Below are positions 57,901 to 64,000 of a stretch of 64,000 bases of DNA, one piece after another; the stretch's first letter is position 1, and each line of letters starts with the position of its first letter. The stretch covers positions 21,121,807-21,185,806 of the forward strand of contig NC_049980.1 in NCBI RefSeq assembly GCF_000003815.2, written 5' to 3'. Position numbers and translations under genes: made by a program. The notes beneath the pieces are model-generated. The model did not search any database, was not told where the DNA came from, and saw only the letters and a program-made list of their open reading frames with translations. The DNA is from Branchiostoma floridae (lineage: Eukaryota > Chordata > Leptocardii > Amphioxiformes > Branchiostomatidae).

Positions 57901-60900
57901 CTCTTGATTCTAAAAAGATATTTTTTTATCTATGAAAATTTTGTGTATCACTCAGTCTTAGGGAACTATCATATGTTAATAAGTACTTGAATAGACAATG
58001 CACAAAATTCTTGATTATAAGAATCTTTTTAAAAGATATTTGTTATTCATACAAATTTTGTGCATCCATTCTTATTATCATGATAATTCCCTAAGAATGG
58101 AATGACGCACTTATGGGACTATGACCTACTTGGCAAAATCCTCTCCTGTCTAGACCAGATGAATGACTTATAACAAGGTGCCTTGTCAACACACCCTTTT
58201 TCTGTCTCCTTCCTTATCTTGCAGAACTAAGCCAGATTTCACCACAGATTTGATTCTCCAGACATTCCTGTCCTCTTTCCCTCAAACTGAACATCAACTG
58301 TGGTAAGAGTCTCTGAGATCTCCCATTGTACATTGTAATTATCGGCTCTCCTTTGTCCCACTTTATGAGCAGCCAGGCTTTCATCAACACTAACACAAAA
58401 CCAAAGAGATCCAGTCCCATGTATTATACTTTATAGGAAGGACAAAGCATTTTTCCAACACAAGGTGGTATGAAATAGCTGGTCTATGGATTATAAGAAG
58501 ACAATGACAGCATTACCTGGGTATGTCTTCTCCAGGCACTACAAAGGTGCAATTTTATGCACTGATTTTCCTACAAACTAGGCTAAATACCATATGAAAA
58601 TCTTCTTACAGCATTAGTTACACAAAAAGTTATAATTCTCACCACAACTTCAGCATGCATACAGTATCTATCCTCTGATGCTTTTGTGAACAATCAAATG
58701 TTTGGTTGGGAGGTTGGCTATTTAGTTGGGAGGTCCACTAAGGAGATTTATTCTAGTCAGGCTACATAACTCCGGTGTCACAGTAATACTGACCTCAATG
58801 TTTTTCCAACTAGCAGTGTGAAACAGAATGATATCTTCTTACAAAACTATCTGATGCTTACCTGAAAAGAGACTGACAGGTTGCCATGCTGAGTTCTCCC
58901 TCTGGTAGGTACACACCCCCTGCACCGCCATTCATGTCCACCAGTCTCTGGAGCTGCCCCAGCACCCCCTGCACCTCAGGGGGGTTGGCCAAGCACACCA
59001 GGTGAAGTTTTGATGGGAAAGGAAAGGGGAGAGGGAACTCATCCCCATCTGTTGACAGGTCATCATGATGGTGTTGTGAGCTGTAAAATCTCTCCAGGGA
59101 CTCTTTCAAGGAACCCTTTCCTACCCCTGGGCTCCCATCGGTCACTAGTACAACCTGTGGGGATGTATAGGAGAATAAGAACCTTAAGCAATGAGGTAAG
59201 CAATGCAGGCGTGAGCATTGTATGCGGTCTGGGGGAACCCTCCCCATGAAAATCTTGAAATTTATAACCCTCAGTAATGAACCCTCAGTAATGTCTAGAT
59301 CACTGGGTAAACCCGTTCTCTACACAAACAATGCAAATTTGCTAATTCGTGGTGCACAAATTTATAAATAGAGTTTGACTGTACTAGTGTAAGTGAAAAA
59401 TAAATAAAAAATTTCCCATTAATTGTAGGGAAGGAAATGTTTGCTGAGTTAAGTGAAAACTTTCTGCGCCCTTGTTCTTAAGCCGTTTTCTCAGCTTGCT
59501 GAGCAGGATGGAAAGGAAAAGTATGGTAAACCTTTAGATGAGTCTGTGTATTAGCTGTTCAATAATTACTACCATTGTCAAAAAGGTTATCTATTTAGTG
59601 CAATTTGTCTGGTTGTTCCTACATTGTATGTGTGTGTGTGTTAAGGTTTATGTCAATATGAATGTAATTTTGATGAAAGATTGTACATGCTAATACCAGG
59701 CTATTTGATTTGAAAAAAAAATCTACTAATGAGGGATTGGAGGGCTACTAAAGTTATGATTCAATTAGGCTGAAAATTAGGAGGTGGAAGTTTCCAGCTG
59801 CAATAAATAAACAGTGTCTTTTTTTAAATTTGGACAGTCAACAAAGTTGAGTTTAAGTTTAACTTTTCTGAGCAGACACAAATACTAAACTCTTATAACT
59901 CCATTAAAAAGTCAAAGAAAAATACTATCTTGAAAATTGATGAGGAATAAAAGTTTTATTCCCTGGGGCAGCCTCATACAAAAGGCCTTGTGTGCAGACA
60001 AATGATCATCAATGAATAAGTAATGCTACCTAGAGCACAACCTTCGTGCATTCTGAACAATGGGACAGACTTTTTCAATCAAGTGTATTCAATACCATTT
60101 GTCAGCATAGGTGAAGGTCTCTTGAAATGAAAAAAGACAACTGGAGACAAGTATTTCTACACTGACTGCTTAGTCCTGATTTTTGCTTTGAAAGCCATGC
60201 TGAAAGCAGGTGCCTTGTACACCTGGTATCTTGAGATGTAATGAGACTGGAATGTGCATGGTATAGTATATCCTGACAATAGCACCCATCAGGATATCAT
60301 AGCACATTTTCATGTAGATGGAGAACAGACAAAATAGCTTTAGCAAGCTTCCTTGACTCATCTTGCTGACTCAGAAGCCATTCTCTATACACATGTTTGA
60401 GACATCTGAGCTATTACTATAGTATTACATGACGTCATTCATGGCCTCGACCTGTGATATTAATCTATTATGGATAATCATTGATGCCGTCTTTGTCTGT
60501 AACACCGTCTTCTTCCTATATACCAGGCAATGTATATGGCTCCTTTTCTGTTTGGTTCTATGTTTCAAACATTTATCCTATAGCTCCTGTCCTGTTAATT
60601 CGTCAAGAATCCAGGACACCAGGACATCTATTAGTATTAGATCTAGAATTATGTTTTGACCTCAGACCCCATTCCTAATAAGATCTAATGTCTCAAGGGA
60701 CAGTGTGCATTATTTAGAATAGACCTTTACCAGTGCTGACTTATATGATATGAGGTCATGTGCTCACCTGACATGGCAGGCCCACTCCCCACTCGTCCAT
60801 CACTATCTGACTGACACCTGCCAATCCTGTCTCAATACAAGTCTTGTCATAGTCGTCCATCCTGTTCAGCCCCTCCTTCAGCTCCTTATAGTCCCTGGTG

Positions 60901-61094
60901 AAAGGTACCACCAGTTCCCAGAGGGAGGAGAAGGCCACCAGGGCAGTGAACTCCAGCCTGTTGTGTGCTGCCAGGTAGTCCAGCAGGGTGCTGACCCCCT
61001 GGATGGCCAGGTGCTTACGCTGGAAGTCATTGTCTCCGGAGACAACTGGTCGTGTCATGGACAGGGAAAGGTCCAGCAAGATCACTGTGGGCAT
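51996..61094 (-). CDS. INTS14: INTS14 (VWA9), Integrator complex subunit 14, complete, seven exons, 516 aa
   Basis: INTS14 belongs to the Integrator module with INTS10, INTS13 and INTS15, supporting snRNA 3' processing and transcription attenuation. Exons (minus strand): 61094-60768, 59154-58862, 56292-56057, 53927-53783, 53264-53012, 52797-52732 and 52226-51996. All junctions are GT-AG with consistent phases, giving 517 codons including TGA; human INTS14 is 518 aa. The N-terminal VWA domain starts MPTVILLDLSLSMTRPV, with an intact MIDAS DxSxS (Asp8, Ser10, Ser12). Later landmarks are LEFTALVAFSSLWELVVPFT, FPLPFPFPSKLHLVCLANP, SRHLVLPKP, SFCVLLHGSLKVESMVALV, NPYGEDD, SYAQNTTVWIKPSGLQ, TDVQKILRNARKLP and MLERECTLLPGTAHPDAALQ. 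A splice acceptor at about 61131, just before the ATG, implies a non-coding first exon further right. Introns 2-4 carry complex inverted repeats. Confidence 0.95.
54240..55375. repeat. INTS14: Interleaved inverted repeats (A-B-A'-B') in INTS14 intron 3
   Basis: Arm A (about 54240-54465) pairs with A' (about 54695-54912); both contain the block AAGTAAGCCC...TGCAAGGATGTGTG and the TACCATTTTTTGTAAA edge. Arm B (about 54480-54680) lies in the loop of A/A' and pairs with B' (about 55200-55375), via AGTCCATTCCAAG, AAATATTTCCCTGG and CATGATGTGGA. A further CATGGTGTCTTGGAATGG is at 55154. Very AT-rich, non-coding. Confidence 0.75.
57345..58110. repeat. INTS14: Inverted plus tandem AT-rich repeat array in INTS14 intron 2
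   Basis: The segment 57345-57475 is the reverse complement of 57725-57845 (shared ATATTGTGTGTCGTCAATTG-like and GGAAGATTTTTCCAATCAAG parts). From 57731 a unit of 108-122 bases, marked by (T)TAAGGAATTATCA and CACAAA-TTCTTGAT, repeats three to four times. The last end is inverted (GATAATTCCCTAAGAATGG, about 58080). A separate hairpin with CCATTCTTATG arms sits at 57608-57646. Confidence 0.75.
59155..60767. other. INTS14 intron 1 of the coding part
   Basis: No exon or clear repeat recognised beyond AT-rich tracts and a short TGTGTG run at 59630. Confidence 0.5.
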
Positions 61095-61131
61095 GCTGCT
61101 GGTCTTGCTGTCACAACCTCATAGATACCTA

Positions 61132-64000
61132 TGGGGAAACAGATAAAAACTAGAAAGGCAACATTTTCGGAAAGCATTAGCATAATTAAACTATTTCATG
61201 GAGGTATGAGGTCTCTTAACTCTTGTAAAATGTCGCATTTATCCTACAGAGGGGATGTTAATCCATTGGTCCTTAGTATGGGGAAACCTCTGACTCAGGT
61301 GTTAAAAATCTTCAAATACACTTATCAAAAGATCATACAGAGGTGACTAGCTGAGAACTAAAAGCCATGCAGAATGCTATTTACCAACTTAAATGAACTT
61401 TCATATTAGTAACATTGCACTGCGACTAAAAGTACTATCCACTTGAATAAAGCATCATCATGCTTCATCTCAATAAAGGATGACTACTTTATTCCAATGA
61501 TTCTGCTCCTATCATGCTCTGCCAGCTGTGCCTTTCAAGATCAGTGCCTATCTTTCTGGGAATAGCTGGATAAAAGGTTGACATGCCATATAGGGAATTC
61601 TTACAAATACAAATAAGGTATCTTACGTTTTGACAATGTGATGCCTTCGTCAAAATCTCTATTTACAAAATGTACCTAGTCCCTGTCTTCGAATGCCAAA
61701 CCTTTCAGAGACAGATCAAATAGTTGAGATGAGTCAGAGTAATGCACATAATGTCCATTGCACAAGATAAATCAGTTAACACCTCAGTATTGCAACAACT
61801 GACATTCGAATAACCTTCTCAACTATTCATGTAACACAGGCCTTACCCAACATAAATCTAATCCCCTGTAGCAGGGTGGATATTAAATGGATGTTAATGT
61901 ATTGTGTCTAGGTTAGAGAGAGAGAACCTTTTCGATTCTTTTCTTCTCAGTGAAGACATATTTCTGAGGTTACTGACATCCATTCATAATGCCTTACTTG
62001 TGCGCAAGTGCCAATGCTACAATACAGGTAGTTGCTAGTAATCAACTAGGCGAAATACATATTGTGTATAGGCAAGGTATAGGTAAAGCACATCTAATTC
62101 AGATATCTTATGTAATAACTCCTCAAAAGCTACAATAAGGGGTTTTGGACCGTTCAATTTATACTTTATAAACCTTAAGTTAATCTACTTAATCAATTTA
62201 GATCAAAGAGACAAAAAAATTGGACCTTATATTGGAACTACCATTAGTTGACTGTAATATCTGGTGACTCTGTTATCCAAAAAGCATTTAATAGAACTTT
62301 GTAATTTTGTTTTATTTTGTTTTTACCAGTTGTTATCATAGAAACCATGGATTGATCTAAACACCACATAATGATATGCAGGCACAGTGGAAGAAAAGGA
62401 AATATGTGTTTATTGCATTACATATGTAGATGTGTAAAATCATGTGTGAGCTAGTTACAGTACTATCATTGGGCACAGCTGTGATTGCAAGTGCCATCAT
62501 TGGCAAGTGGTTTACTTCAAGGGACATCGCATAATGGGTTCTACAGATAATTTGGGGACAAGACACCGAAGGTCAAAGTAACTGTCCTGATATGGGAGCT
62601 ACAGTCCAAAGTGAAGATTTATATACTAGTACATGTATTTGATACTACATATGGCACTATATTCACATGCATGTAATGTGGGATTGATTCTAGCTAATCA
62701 TAGTTCAAAGATATTCCAGCTGTTATTTCATTGTAGTATTGGTAGATTACCAGTAGGTTGATTTTGTAGTGTAATGTACATTGTGGATATTTCATCAAAT
62801 AAAACACTGACTAAAGTAGAAAGTGCACAAGAGGTAATGAATTACAGTACCCCTGCAACCAAACATCAAACTCTGTCACTAAGTAATGATTGCGATTCTA
62901 ACTGTGTGATCTCACAGATATGTAAGGTGGCAGGCTCCTCTGGTTAGCAAGCCTGGTTACCTACTTAACAGGAACAAAACATTGATTCTGTGCTACATGA
63001 TACCCACTTATGATCATACCAAGGAGCAGCTGGCCTAGGTTTTAGTTTTATAATCATGCACCTAAACCATTACAGATACATTATTTTCTTATCATTTCTA
63101 CCATGCACTTACTATTTACCTGGTGTATTTTGGAAGTTCACAACTTTCACATTACAAGACAATATGTTAAACTTCGAAAACAGGAAAATTTTGGTGCATT
63201 AAAATCATTGGGGCACATAGTCTGTTTAGTGTTTTGATATTAAAATACTGACCTGGAATTGGTATAGAGGCTGAATTTAATGGGGATAGATACATATTAT
63301 GGATTGACCTAAATAAGTAAATAGTTACTAGTACATGTAGCTGCAAACATCAGCTGGCGAGGGACAGACTGGCTGGCACTTGCATCTAGTATATGGATGG
63401 GAGAAAGGATTTTTGACATCGACTTATTGGTTTTTGACAAGTTCTAACAACTGAAGTCAATAACTGATGTTATGCTGAGGGTGAAAAGTGACAGGACAGT
63501 AGACTGAATACTTTTGATTAAATCTGTCATACTAGATTTTCTCTCTGAATTGGTTGAGAGCTATATGAAATTCAAGGTACCACACAAACTTTATTGAACT
63601 CTACTAGGGCCACGCCAATTTCATTTGTTGCTTCTCAGATTTGCCTGTCCATTTTTTTTCATTTTCAAAAAATTAAGTACCCCAAAATATAATACAGATC
63701 TTGCTATCATAAACCTGTTGCTATCACAAACCTGTAAATATTACCATTCAGAGCCACATACATATAATTCCAGTCTAAAAACAATGCCAATGATTGTATA
63801 AAACGTGCCATTAAACTCCTCAGGCTGTTGTTTTGTGTTATTTAAGCTGTATATCTTCACCCCAGGCCTTTTGAAAAAAAAAAAAAATGAAGCAACAAAT
63901 AAATTTGGTCTGGCCTAGTAATGGAACAGTACTAGTAGAGGTAGAGGCAGAGGGAAAAGCCTTGGTTCCAGAGTAGCATTGGGAGTAGTATCAAAAAGAA
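61132..64000. other. Upstream of the INTS14 coding start; no gene recognised
   Basis: Presumably intron upstream of INTS14's start-codon exon, plus intergenic DNA. No open frame here resembles a protein. The non-coding first exon of INTS14 may be here or beyond the right edge. Confidence 0.45.

Overview
This is a eukaryotic, intron-rich draft-assembly window with three N gaps (9081-9498, 11668-11767, 29337-29618). It suggests an invertebrate chordate, most probably amphioxus (Branchiostoma). The basis is vertebrate-like gene families (PTCD2, EB1/MAPRE, INTS14, PHM), 0.5-5 kb introns with GT-AG borders, very dense small DNA transposons and tRNA-derived SINEs. The species call is inference, because no marker sequence settles it.

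Layout: (1) 450-665, minus strand: the signal-peptide exon of a probable peptidylglycine alpha-hydroxylating monooxygenase; the rest lies beyond the left edge. (2) 0.7-17.1 kb: no convincing coding exon, but many repeats; the right end may be a shared promoter region. (3) 17121-22316, plus strand: seven exons of the mitochondrial pentatricopeptide protein PTCD2, with the 3' end missing. (4) 22.3-34.9 kb: an island with a four-exon minus-strand gene of unknown family (24393-26262) and a minus-strand Mutator/Kolobok-type DDE transposase-like gene (28619-31607, interrupted by a gap). (5) 34869-50182, plus strand: two tandem EB1/MAPRE genes. Copy 1 lacks its first two coding exons but ends in the canonical EEY tail. 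Copy 2 is complete, but it carries an internal exon duplication giving two EBH-type coiled-coil segments, and it has lost the EEY tail. (6) 51996-61094, minus strand: a complete seven-exon INTS14 (Integrator subunit 14), convergent with MAPRE copy 2. (7) 61.1-64 kb: nothing recognised.

The genes are housekeeping genes in unrelated processes (neuropeptide amidation, mitochondrial RNA, microtubule plus ends, snRNA processing) and do not form a functional cluster. The most notable biology is the local EB1 duplication with a double-EBH gene. The most notable structural point is that PTCD2 and MAPRE copy 1 are both truncated facing the same 12-kb transposase-bearing island. Several TIR-flanked element families recur in the window and can be compared from its copies alone.
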